Below, piece after piece: positions 24,637 through 32,525 of a stretch of DNA of 53,365 bases (positions within the stretch are counted from its first letter, which is position 1; each line of letters opens with the position of its first letter). A program made the position numbers and the translations under genes. The stretch is from Verrucomicrobiota bacterium (GTDB taxonomy: Bacteria; Verrucomicrobiota; Verrucomicrobiia; Limisphaerales; UBA8199): contig PSRM01000372.1 in assembly GCA_003176045.1 (NCBI GenBank), positions 1-53,365 on the forward strand, given 5' to 3'. The notes below the pieces were generated by a model. That model saw nothing but the letters and a program-made list of their open reading frames with translations. It made no database searches and had not been told where the DNA came from.

Positions 24637-27588
24637 ATGGCCGCACAAGGTCTTGAAAGGGCGAAATTTGCAATCGGTAACTGGCAACTCGCAATAGTAA
24701 CAGTCACGTTGGTTGCAGTTTTGATGCTTTTGATGGGCGGAGTCCTGCTGCCGGATCTGACTCTCTTTTCCAATGATGGTCCGCTCGGCCGGTTGATGGC
24801 CGCCTGCCATCGCTTGCCGCAACGGTTCATGGGCTGCTGGGAGGACCTCAACAGTGTTGGTTTCCGCGAAGGAGCAGCCGTTCCGAACATCAGCTTCGCC
24901 ATGCAATGGCTGCTCAAGCCGCTTCTGTTTTCCAAACTCTACGCGCCATTATCATTGTTCCTACTGGGCCTGTGCTCCTGGCGGCTGTTTCGGAAGCTGC
25001 GGTTGGGTCCGGCTGCGTGCGTTCTTGGGAGTCTGGCTTTCGTACTGAACTCTAACTTCATTTCAACTGCGTGTTGGGGCGTTGGCTCCCATGTCATTGC
25101 GGTCGCTATGACATTGTTTGCGCTGGGCGAATTAGTGGAAGCCGGCGCAATAGCGAACCCAAGTCCCCGCCAAATTCAGGGTGCACTCGTTTCAAGCGAA
25201 CCTGGTTTCCGGCGCTCCTTGAGGCGGTGGCTGCACTTTGCGGTGGCCGGGTTCGCTGTAGGTATGGCTGTGGCCGAGGCGGCCGACCTGGGCGCGCTGC
25301 TGAGCTTGCTCGTTGCAACCTTCCTGGTTTGGCAAACCTGGTTGGATCGGAGAAATGAACCAGGGTTGGCAACACCTGACTGCGCCGGTTCACGGGACCC
25401 GGCCTACAAATCACCTGTAGGCCGCGTGCCCTCACGCGGCGGACCGGGCGACATTGCGGTCAGACCGCCAGGATGTGCGCAGGTCCTGCTTAAGGCTGTT
25501 GGGCGGATCGCGGTGGTAGCCTGTTGCGCCGCGTTGCTGGCGGCGCGGCCTCTGTCCGAACTTACTGCCACAAACATCACGGGCATCGCGGGGACTGAGC
25601 AAAACGCAGTAACCAAAGAGAAGCACTGGGACTGGGCCACACAGTGGAGCCTGCCGAAAATTGAAACTCTTTCCATCGCAGTGCCCGGATTGTTCGGATA
25701 CCGCATGGATGATCTAACAGACGGAGCCTACTGGGGCGGGATTGGACGCGATCCCACATGGGACAGGTATATCGAAGGCGGAAGCCACGGCCCGGCACCA
25801 GGAGCAGTGAGACGCTTCGTGGGAGGCGGGTTTTATGCCGGAGCGGTCGTGCTGCTCATTGCGCTGTGGGCTGCGGCGCAATCCTTGCGCCGCAGGAACT
25901 CGCTCTTTGCCCTGTGGCAACGCAGATGGATTTGGTTCTGGTTAGCGATAGGCGTGGTATCGCTGCTGCTTGCGTTTGGCCGCTTTGCGCCATTCTATCG
26001 CTTGCTCTATGCCCTGCCGTATTTTTCAACCATCCGGAATCCGGTCAAGTTCTTGCATTTCTTAAGCATCGGGCTGGTGATCATCTTTGCTTTCGGCATC
26101 GAAGGCTTGTGGGGCTCCTATGTTGTCACCCCCAATGGAGACGCCAGCCCCGAACCTGTTCGTCCTCGTCCTCGTCCTCGTCCTCGAAAAAGCGATAAAG
26201 GCGGCGCGAGCACCAGCACCAACGGCGAGGCGGCCGATGTTGGCATCGGCTTCAAAGCCTGGTGGGCCCACGCCAGCCGATTCGAGAAGCGCTGGGTACG
26301 CGGCTGCTGTATTGCTCTTGGCCTGGCCGTTTTTGGCTGGCTGGCTTATGCCTCCTCTCGCTCATCGTTGGCGGAATATGTGCAAAAGGCAGGCTTCACG
26401 GGCGAGTCCAGTTGGCGCATCGCAGGCTTCAGCATTCGTCATGTGGGATGGTTCGTCCTGTTTCTGTTGTTGGGCTCGGGATTCATGGTACTTGTGTTCA
26501 GCCGCTCACTGGCCGGTTCGAAGTCGTTGCTGGCGGCTGTCGAGCTTGGCTTCTTGCTGGTCGTGGATCTTGGCCTGGCCAACCAACCCTGGATTGTTTA
26601 CTGGGATTTCAAACAGAAGTATCTCGCCAATCCCGTGGTTGATGTATTGCGTTCCAAACCATGGGAACATCGTGTGGCATTGCTCCCTATGGATCCGCCC
26701 AAACAAATGGCTGAACTCTTTCAACTTTGGACCAGGTTCCGCCAACTCCACACCGTCGAGTGGATGCAGCACCTGTTTCCGTACTATGACATTCAGTCGC
26801 TCAGCGTCGTGCAAATGTCTCGCTGGCCGGAAGATCTCAAGGAATTTAACGCGATCTTTGAAGCCGATGCCAGGACTGACCGCGCGCGCCTCCTGAAACG
26901 ACTTTGGCAACTTACTAACGCGCGCTATGTCCTGGCCACCAGCGATTCTGTGCCCGTCTTGAACGATGAGGTGGACCCTGTGGAGAAACGGTTCCACATC
27001 GTGCAGCGTTTTGAATTGGAAACAAAGCCGAATCGGCCCGAATCAACCCGGCCCGAAGACTGGACGGCCTCGTCAGCTCCGGAGGGCCGACTGGCTTTGG
27101 TGGAATTCAGCGGTGCACTACCCCGGGCCAAACTCTATGGCAACTGGCAGGCTGCTACGAATAACGCCGCCGCTTTGGATCAGGTGGCCAGCCAGGCTTT
27201 TGATCCGGAGCAGAGTGTGGTGGTGAGTGGCCCTGCAGACTTGCCTTCCCCCATGCCGGGGAAATCAAACGGCACCGTCACTTTTGCTGAGTATGCTCCC
27301 CGGAAAATCAGCCTGCACGCACATGCAGCGGAGCCCTCAGTGCTCTTGTTGAATGATCGTTTCGATCCTCACTGGCGCGTGCTCGTTGACCACAAACCCG
27401 AAAAGCTCCTGCGCTGCAACTACATCATGCGCGGTGTCTTTGTGCCTGCCGGAGCGCACGAGGTGCAATTCCAGTTCCAGCCTCCAGTGGCGCCACTTTA
27501 TGTCAGCCTGGCTGGGGTGATTCTTGGCTTGGGCTTGCTTGGCTTGGTTACGGTAATGGAGCGCGGACAGCCTTGTCCGCGCGATTAG
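24637..27588 (+). CDS. YfhO-like polytopic membrane protein
   Basis: About 983 aa from the ATG at 24637. A GTG at 24478 would extend it by 53 repeat-derived residues. It has about a dozen membrane helices, then a long soluble C-terminal part, then a final helix (VSLAGVILGLGLLGLVTV). The layout and the segments LFSNDGPLGRL, GYRMDDLTDGAYWGG, FSTIRNPVKFLHF and DPHWRVLVD with a following Y-x-x-R-G-V-F-V-P resemble YfhO-family proteins, which act with lipid-linked sugars in envelope glycosylation. Repeats are read in frame: a GCAACTC-like heptamer stretch at about 24669-24702 just before the first helix, a palindromic block at 25394-25445, and a CGTCCT hexamer array at 26161-26186 giving RPRPRPRPR. 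The C-terminal ERGQPCPRD and stop are encoded by a palindrome. Probably the same glycan pathway as the preceding two genes. Confidence 0.8.
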   Translation: MAAQGLERAKFAIGNWQLAIVTVTLVAVLMLLMGGVLLPDLTLFSNDGPLGRLMAACHRLPQRFMGCWEDLNSVGFREGAAVPNISFAMQWLLKPLLFSKLYAPLSLFLLGLCSWRLFRKLRLGPAACVLGSLAFVLNSNFISTACWGVGSHVIAVAMTLFALGELVEAGAIANPSPRQIQGALVSSEPGFRRSLRRWLHFAVAGFAVGMAVAEAADLGALLSLLVATFLVWQTWLDRRNEPGLATPDCAGSRDPAYKSPVGRVPSRGGPGDIAVRPPGCAQVLLKAVGRIAVVACCAALLAARPLSELTATNITGIAGTEQNAVTKEKHWDWATQWSLPKIETLSIAVPGLFGYRMDDLTDGAYWGGIGRDPTWDRYIEGGSHGPAPGAVRRFVGGGFYAGAVVLLIALWAAAQSLRRRNSLFALWQRRWIWFWLAIGVVSLLLAFGRFAPFYRLLYALPYFSTIRNPVKFLHFLSIGLVIIFAFGIEGLWGSYVVTPNGDASPEPVRPRPRPRPRKSDKGGASTSTNGEAADVGIGFKAWWAHASRFEKRWVRGCCIALGLAVFGWLAYASSRSSLAEYVQKAGFTGESSWRIAGFSIRHVGWFVLFLLLGSGFMVLVFSRSLAGSKSLLAAVELGFLLVVDLGLANQPWIVYWDFKQKYLANPVVDVLRSKPWEHRVALLPMDPPKQMAELFQLWTRFRQLHTVEWMQHLFPYYDIQSLSVVQMSRWPEDLKEFNAIFEADARTDRARLLKRLWQLTNARYVLATSDSVPVLNDEVDPVEKRFHIVQRFELETKPNRPESTRPEDWTASSAPEGRLALVEFSGALPRAKLYGNWQAATNNAAALDQVASQAFDPEQSVVVSGPADLPSPMPGKSNGTVTFAEYAPRKISLHAHAAEPSVLLLNDRFDPHWRVLVDHKPEKLLRCNYIMRGVFVPAGAHEVQFQFQPPVAPLYVSLAGVILGLGLLGLVTVMERGQPCPRD
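25394..25445. repeat. In-frame palindromic block in the YfhO-like gene
   Basis: GGCCTACAAATCACCTGTAGGCC is followed by GCGTGCCCTCACGCGGCGG. The stretch encodes a hydrophilic loop (PAYKSPVGRVPSRGGPG). A GGTGCCCTCACCCGG relative lies at about 41096-41112. Confidence 0.6.
26161..26186. repeat. In-frame hexamer array (CGTCCT)4
   Basis: Four CGTCCT units plus CG, translated as an Arg-Pro run between membrane helices of the YfhO-like protein. The same unit occurs at 35989-36006 and in inverted orientation at 36044-36059. Confidence 0.9.
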
Positions 27589-27639
27589 TCGAGTTATTTT
27601 GGAGGTCTGCTTCGCGCGGACAAGGCTGTCCGCGCTCCA
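27558..27639. terminator. Perfect 27-bp inverted repeat between convergent genes
   Basis: The 27 bases at 27558-27584 (TGGAGCGCGGACAGCCTTGT then CCGCGCG) are repeated exactly as the reverse complement at 27613-27639, with a 28-base loop. The left arm encodes the last codons of the YfhO-like protein. The right arm ends exactly next to the stop codon of the converging TPR-sulfotransferase. It is a strong candidate bidirectional terminator made from the dispersed GGACAGCCTTGTCC palindrome. Confidence 0.75.
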
Positions 27640-29313
27640 TCAATGCGCGTAACCAAACGCCTTACAATAAGGCGCCAACCTCTCCTGTATCGGCTCCAAT
27701 TCTTTAGCGTAATTTTTCCAGCGGCCAACGGACTTGTTATAGAGCGGCTTGGCCACCTCGTTGAATGTAGGCGCGAAAAGGAATTTCTGGCGAGCTATCT
27801 CATGGTGTTTCGCCTGGTCGGGATGCCACGGCATCCCAACGAATTCGGTGACACGCTTGCCTTCAACTTCGACATGTTCGACCAGATCTTCGTATCGCGT
27901 TTCGATCCAGTCAAACTCACCCAACTCTCGCATCCTCAACCACACGTCCATCAAATTTGCGTAGTGGATGACTGTGCGTTCGAGGCTCAGGAAATTTGCG
28001 TTCGTTGGCGTGAGCGCCAGATTCTGGAAGAAGCAACTGATGACCACGTCACGAGGATCACGCAGCGCGATAATGACTTTTAGCTCGGGAAAGAGACGCA
28101 ACCAAAGATAGAGCGCCGTTGTCGGCGATGGATTTTTGTCCAGCAGCAGTTGCGGGTGTGTTCCATTCCCGTTCGTGCCCTGCTGGAATCCAAATTCCCT
28201 GCTGTTCAGCGAGTCACCAGACACTTTGCGCGTTAGACCACCTTGCCCGCGCTTGTCGCGCAGCAGGCTTCTCAAATACCGGTTCCGCAGGTGGATGCGG
28301 GTTTCTTTACTCAGGCCATCCAGGGTAGCCAGCTTCAAGACAGGCGCCGGCGGCATGGGCGCCAGCGTGTTCCAGATTTCCTGCGCGAAGGCCTCGGGCT
28401 CATCAAACGCTTCCACGGCAGGGTTCGCGCCCAGAATCTGCTCCAGCAACGTTGTGCCACTGCGAGGGTGGCCGCCCAAAAGGGCTAGCTGAATATCAAT
28501 ATGATTGGCAGGACCTTCCTGCCGCCAGCGGCGCAAAATTTCCGGCGTCAGCGATTTCAACAACTCCCGCCTGCGGCTGTCGGCCTCATCGTAATCCCGC
28601 TGCATGCGGGTTAATTCGGACGGATTGCGCAGGACAGTCTTGGCCTCGCAGAGCCAGCGGAAGGCTTCCGAATATTGACCCAACTCATCCAGGACCAACG
28701 CCAGCAAGTGACGGCTGGAGTGCCTCACATTCGGATCTGCGGAGTCCCGGCGAATAAGATCACGCAAAAGCGCCTCAGCCTCGGTGTTTTGGTCCTTGCG
28801 ATGTAGCAGCAGCGCGCGAACGCATAACGCTTGTGGATTTCCGGGCTGCAGTTTCACGCAGGCCTCAACACATTCCCACGCCCTATCCAAACGCCGCTCC
28901 CGCTCGCACCACGCTGCCAGGCTCAGTTGAGCATGAATGGACGTCGGATTAGCGGCCACGGCGCGCTCAAAACAAGCGCGAGCACGCTCCAGAAGCCGAA
29001 GCCGATGATATTGCTGGCCCAGCAGCACCAGCATATTCGCATCTGCCGGCGACAATTCTTCTGCGCGGCCAAACGCAGTTTCCGCAGCGGCAAATTCCAG
29101 ATTTCCCGACGCGGCGATCCCCAACTCGAACCACAATTGCGAGATGCCCGGGAAACGCTGGACCAGCTCCCGGTAATTGGCCAGAGCAGCTCCAGGCAAA
29201 TTGCGTAGAACCTGTTGCTGCGCCTTTTGCCATCGCGCCACGTCTCGCGGCACGCGTTGCAGTTTTACTAAATCCGTAGCCGCAAACTCGGTAACCTTGG
29301 GTCTGGTCAACAC
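27640..29313 (-). CDS. TPR-sulfotransferase fusion protein
   Basis: About 557 aa. The N-terminal 240 residues are TPR helices (LWFELGIAASGNLEFAAAETAFGRAEELSPADA, ACFERAVAANPTSIHAQLSLA). The C-terminal half is a sulfotransferase: GHPRSGTTLLEQ at about 281-292 is the 5'-phosphosulfate loop and VIIALRDPRDVVIS at about 425 the 3'-phosphate site. The conserved downstream segment WIETRYEDLV is present. This architecture resembles bacterial proteins related to tyrosylprotein or glycan sulfotransferases, where TPRs bind the acceptor. It is the second sulfotransferase in the region, convergent with the YfhO-like gene. The start is a GTG at 29313, and a downstream start is possible. Confidence 0.88.
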   Translation of the reverse strand: MLTRPKVTEFAATDLVKLQRVPRDVARWQKAQQQVLRNLPGAALANYRELVQRFPGISQLWFELGIAASGNLEFAAAETAFGRAEELSPADANMLVLLGQQYHRLRLLERARACFERAVAANPTSIHAQLSLAAWCERERRLDRAWECVEACVKLQPGNPQALCVRALLLHRKDQNTEAEALLRDLIRRDSADPNVRHSSRHLLALVLDELGQYSEAFRWLCEAKTVLRNPSELTRMQRDYDEADSRRRELLKSLTPEILRRWRQEGPANHIDIQLALLGGHPRSGTTLLEQILGANPAVEAFDEPEAFAQEIWNTLAPMPPAPVLKLATLDGLSKETRIHLRNRYLRSLLRDKRGQGGLTRKVSGDSLNSREFGFQQGTNGNGTHPQLLLDKNPSPTTALYLWLRLFPELKVIIALRDPRDVVISCFFQNLALTPTNANFLSLERTVIHYANLMDVWLRMRELGEFDWIETRYEDLVEHVEVEGKRVTEFVGMPWHPDQAKHHEIARQKFLFAPTFNEVAKPLYNKSVGRWKNYAKELEPIQERLAPYCKAFGYAH

Positions 29314-29735
29314 CCTTCGGGCTCAAGCGTGGACTATGCCAAATGAGACTTCGATCTCGGCGCGTAACTGATGTGTAATGCGCCAGAATAACAGAATCGC
29401 TCGAAAAATTGGGAGTATCGACACCGTCTCGAGCCGCGGTCTAAAGGCGAATAAATCGGCCCCGTCCTAAACAGGAAGCACATAATCTTTGCACTTGTGC
29501 AAACTAGATTTGCGGCGACCGCGAACCGCACTCTGATTTCAAAAAGGGACGGTCACGGGACTTTGGTAATGGTTGGCTTCAGTCCCTTTGCAACAACGGG
29601 GCGCGGACGGCTTCGCGTGCCTTATGCGCGGACGAGGCCGTCCCCGCTCCTTATCAAAAAGGGCTCCTTGAGTCGTCCACAATGCTGGATGAACTTTGAA
29701 CTTTGAACTTTAGACCTTGAACTTAAACTCACCCC
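29314..29735. other. Intergenic region with palindrome and heptamer array
   Basis: No gene was found. It carries a GCGCGGACGAGGCCGTCC-type palindrome around 29598-29650. GAACTTT heptamers (GAACTTT-GAACTTT-GAACTTT-AGACCTT-GAACTTA) span 29691-29725, ending 10 bases before the GH51 start codon. Divergent promoters for the two flanking genes must lie here, but none stands out. Confidence 0.6.
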
Positions 29736-32414
29736 ATGGCTCAGAACCGTCGGACCCATCTCTTCGCAATTTTATCCGTTGTTCACGCTGTCGCTTCCGC
29801 TCAGGATACCCATATCATTGTCCACGCAGGCCAGCCGGCGCAGCATCTGAGCCGCTATCTAACTGGAGCCTGTATCGAAGACGTGAATCATGAGATTTAC
29901 GGCGGGCTCTACAGCCAAATGATCTTCGGCGAGAGCTTCCAGGAGCCGCCTGCCACGCCGGTTTTGAAAGGCTGGACGGCTTATGGCGGGCGCTGGGTGC
30001 CCAAAGCGGAGGTACTCTATGCCGATGCGGGCGATGGACCTAAATTGATTTGGCAGGAGCCGGTCATCCCTGACGAGATTGGTGTAGAGGTCCTTTTGCC
30101 TGCTGGCAAAGGCGGCAATGCCGGCCTGATCCTGAAGGTCAGTGACGCAAGCAAGGGAGCGGACACGTTTGTCGCCTACGAAATCTCACTCGACTCAAGC
30201 GGCCAACTCGTGCTGGGCAGGCATCGTCATAATTGGGAACCGTTGCGCAATGTGCCGTGCCCGGTGCCGACTGATAAATGGATTCCGCTCACCGTCCGCC
30301 TGAAAAATAACTCGCTCGAAGTGCTCGTCAATGGCTCGAGCGTCTTGAGTTACACGGATACTGAACATCCTCTCACTGGGGAACACTTAGGCCTGCGCAC
30401 CTGGCAGCGGCCTGCGCAATTCCGAGGGCTTTACATCAAGGCCAAAGGCGCGGTGAAACGACTTCCATTTCAGCTTTCCGAAATCGAACCCCCTGGCGAA
30501 GTGAGCGGCATGTGGCGCGGATTCCGCCATGGCTCGGTGGAAGGCGAGTTCGCCATCGAAACCAATTCACCGTTCATCGGCCAGCAATCGCAGCGCCTGG
30601 CGTTCAAAAGCGGCGAAGGCGAGATCGGCCTCGAGAACCAAGGGCTCAATCGTTGCGGCATGAATTTTGTCCGAGGCAAACCCTACGAAGGCTGCCTCTG
30701 GGCCCGCGCCGAACACCCGGCCACCGCGTACGTCAGGCTCGAGAGCGCGGATGGGACGCAGCGCTATGCTCAAAGCAGCTTGCAAGTGAAAAGCAGGGAA
30801 TGGCAGCGGCTGGACTTCAAATTGGTCCCTTATTCCGCCCGCGATTCGGTGCCAGTCATCGGATTACTGCAACCGGGCGAGGCGCCGTCGCTTTTTCCCG
30901 GTCGTTTCGCGATCGCGCTGAATCAACCCGGCTCGATTTGCATCGGCTACGCCTTTCTCCAACCCGGCGAATGGGGCCGGTTCAAGGGCCTTCCGGACCG
31001 CCGCGACGTCGCCGAGGCCCTCGTGGCCCAGGGCATCACAGTCCTGCGCTATGGCGGCTCGATGGTCAACGATCCTGAATATCGCTGGAAGAAAATGATC
31101 GGACCTCGTGACCACCGTCCGCCATATCATGGAACCTGGTACCCGTTTTCCTCCAATGGCTGGGGCATTTTTGATTTCCTCAACTTCTGTGAAGCCGCCG
31201 TTTTTCTGGGCATTCCAGCCGTCAACATTGGCGAAAGCCCGCAAGATATGGCGGACTTCATCGAATACGCCAACGGACATCGTAGCAGCCGAGGTAAGGA
31301 GGCTCGGCGGAAAGAGGACAGAGGACAGAGGACAGAGGACAGAGATCAGAGATCAGGAGTCAGTGGTCAGTGGTCAGTGGTCAGTGGTCCAAGCGATTGG
31401 GCGAGCCGCCGCGCGGCAGATGGTCACCCAAAACCTTACGGGCTCAGATATGTTGAACTCGGCAACGAGGAGGCCATCAACGAGGACTACTGGCGCAAAT
31501 TCAAACCGATGGCGGAAGCCATCTGGGCCAAAGATCCAAACATCGTCCTGGTGGTCGGCGATTTTGCATACGACAAAGCATTCACCGACCCGTACAACTT
31601 TTCCGGCGCACCATTGATCAAGAGCTTGGCCACGCATAAAAAAATCCTCGACCTCGCCCGTGAGCATAACCGCGAAGTCTGGTTCGACGTCCATATCGGC
31701 ACCGAAGAGCCGCCCGCGCCTTACGGATTGCCTGGCGTCCACAGCTTCATCGAACAACTCGGAAAGCTCAGTCCCGGAGCCAAATTCAAAGTGGCAATTT
31801 TCGAGTTCAACGCGAACAATCACGCCCTGAAACGCGCCCTCGCCAATGCATCTGCGATCTGCCAAATCGAAAACCTGGGCGACCCAATCGAGGCGCGGAC
31901 AGCCTTGTCCGCGCCCATTCAAATCGCCTGTTCCGCCAATTGCCTCCAACCCTACAAACAAAACGATAACGGCTGGAACCAGGGCCTCCTGTTTCTCTCT
32001 CCCTCTCAAGTCTGGCCCCAACCGCCCTACTTCGTCACCCAAATGGTCTCGCGCAATTATCTGCCACTGCGCGTCGAAACCGAAATAAGTAGGGCAGGCG
32101 TCCCGCCTGCCCCTCGATCGCCCGAGCCGCTCATCTTCGCCGCCACCCGAAGCGAAAGCGCCAAAACCCTCGTCCTGCAAGCTGCCAACACCAGCAACGA
32201 TCCTATCTCGACCACTATCACTCTCGAAGATTTCCCCCTTCGCAAACCCCGCGTCCACGAAACTGTCCTCTCAGGCACCTGGAACGACATCAATACCCCC
32301 GAACAACCAGCCCACATCAAGCCGGCCGAAACCAAGTGGCGCTGCAATCTCGACCAGGAACCCTTAACGCACACCTTTCCACCACGCTCATTCTCAATCC
32401 TCCGCTTCGAATGA
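29736..32414 (+). CDS. GH51-like alpha-L-arabinofuranosidase, exported
   Basis: About 892 aa with a signal peptide (MAQNRRTHLFAILSVVHAVASAQ). It probably removes arabinofuranosyl side chains from plant or algal polysaccharides outside the cytoplasm. TGACIEDVNHEIYGGLYSQM is the GH51 opening strand; here it is interrupted by a beta-sandwich, lectin-like region (about 70-240) and a carbohydrate-binding-like region (about 250-400). The barrel resumes at VLRYGGSMVNDPEYRWK. Acid/base E578 lies in ELGNEEAIN; the nucleophile is probably E690 in AIFEFNANNH. Three repeats are read in frame: heptamers at 31313-31389 (residues ~526-552), only about twenty residues before the acid/base strand; a palindrome at 31893-31915; and a GGGCAGGC palindrome at 32091-32111. 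The catalytic residues survive, so the enzyme may be active. Confidence 0.88.
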   Translation: MAQNRRTHLFAILSVVHAVASAQDTHIIVHAGQPAQHLSRYLTGACIEDVNHEIYGGLYSQMIFGESFQEPPATPVLKGWTAYGGRWVPKAEVLYADAGDGPKLIWQEPVIPDEIGVEVLLPAGKGGNAGLILKVSDASKGADTFVAYEISLDSSGQLVLGRHRHNWEPLRNVPCPVPTDKWIPLTVRLKNNSLEVLVNGSSVLSYTDTEHPLTGEHLGLRTWQRPAQFRGLYIKAKGAVKRLPFQLSEIEPPGEVSGMWRGFRHGSVEGEFAIETNSPFIGQQSQRLAFKSGEGEIGLENQGLNRCGMNFVRGKPYEGCLWARAEHPATAYVRLESADGTQRYAQSSLQVKSREWQRLDFKLVPYSARDSVPVIGLLQPGEAPSLFPGRFAIALNQPGSICIGYAFLQPGEWGRFKGLPDRRDVAEALVAQGITVLRYGGSMVNDPEYRWKKMIGPRDHRPPYHGTWYPFSSNGWGIFDFLNFCEAAVFLGIPAVNIGESPQDMADFIEYANGHRSSRGKEARRKEDRGQRTEDRDQRSGVSGQWSVVSGPSDWASRRAADGHPKPYGLRYVELGNEEAINEDYWRKFKPMAEAIWAKDPNIVLVVGDFAYDKAFTDPYNFSGAPLIKSLATHKKILDLAREHNREVWFDVHIGTEEPPAPYGLPGVHSFIEQLGKLSPGAKFKVAIFEFNANNHALKRALANASAICQIENLGDPIEARTALSAPIQIACSANCLQPYKQNDNGWNQGLLFLSPSQVWPQPPYFVTQMVSRNYLPLRVETEISRAGVPPAPRSPEPLIFAATRSESAKTLVLQAANTSNDPISTTITLEDFPLRKPRVHETVLSGTWNDINTPEQPAHIKPAETKWRCNLDQEPLTHTFPPRSFSILRFE
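31313..31389. repeat. In-frame array of eleven heptamers in the GH51 gene
   Basis: AGAGGAC x4, AGAGATC x2, AGGAGTC, AGTGGTC x4: eleven units in unbroken 7-base phase while the unit changes stepwise. It encodes EDRGQRTEDRDQRSGVSGQW and following residues. The AGAGGAC unit recurs in reverse complement at 33811-33838. Confidence 0.92.
31893..31915. repeat. In-frame GGACAGCCTTGTCC palindrome in the GH51 gene
   Basis: GGCGCGGACAGCCTTGTCCG-CGCC, the core shared with 16791-16836 and 27558-27639. Translated as ARTALSAP. Confidence 0.8.
32089..32112. repeat. In-frame GGGCAGGCgtccCGCCTGCCC palindrome in the GH51 gene
   Basis: GTAGGGCAGGCGTCCCGCCT-GCCC, an 8-bp perfect stem. Translated as RAGVPPAP between two beta strands of the C-terminal domain. 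Confidence 0.75.
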
Positions 32415-32525
32415 CTGGAGCTCCTTGCGCCTTTGCGTCTTTGCGTTAAATCTGCTCCTCCTTGCTGTGCGCGCTCGAAACATTCTGTTGCGGATTCGGC
32501 CCGCCCTCCCTTTAATCTCTGCCGC
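32415..32525. other. Short intergenic region with GCAAAGACGCAAAG repeat
   Basis: CTTGCGCCTTTGCGTCTTTGCGTTAA at about 32422-32447 is the reverse complement of a segment at 1136-1166. No gene was seen. Confidence 0.5.

Noticed and set aside
31313-31389. Regularly spaced direct repeats suggestive of a small CRISPR or a minisatellite origin
   Set aside because: Units are 7 bases with no spacers and lie inside an intact gene; no cas genes are present.
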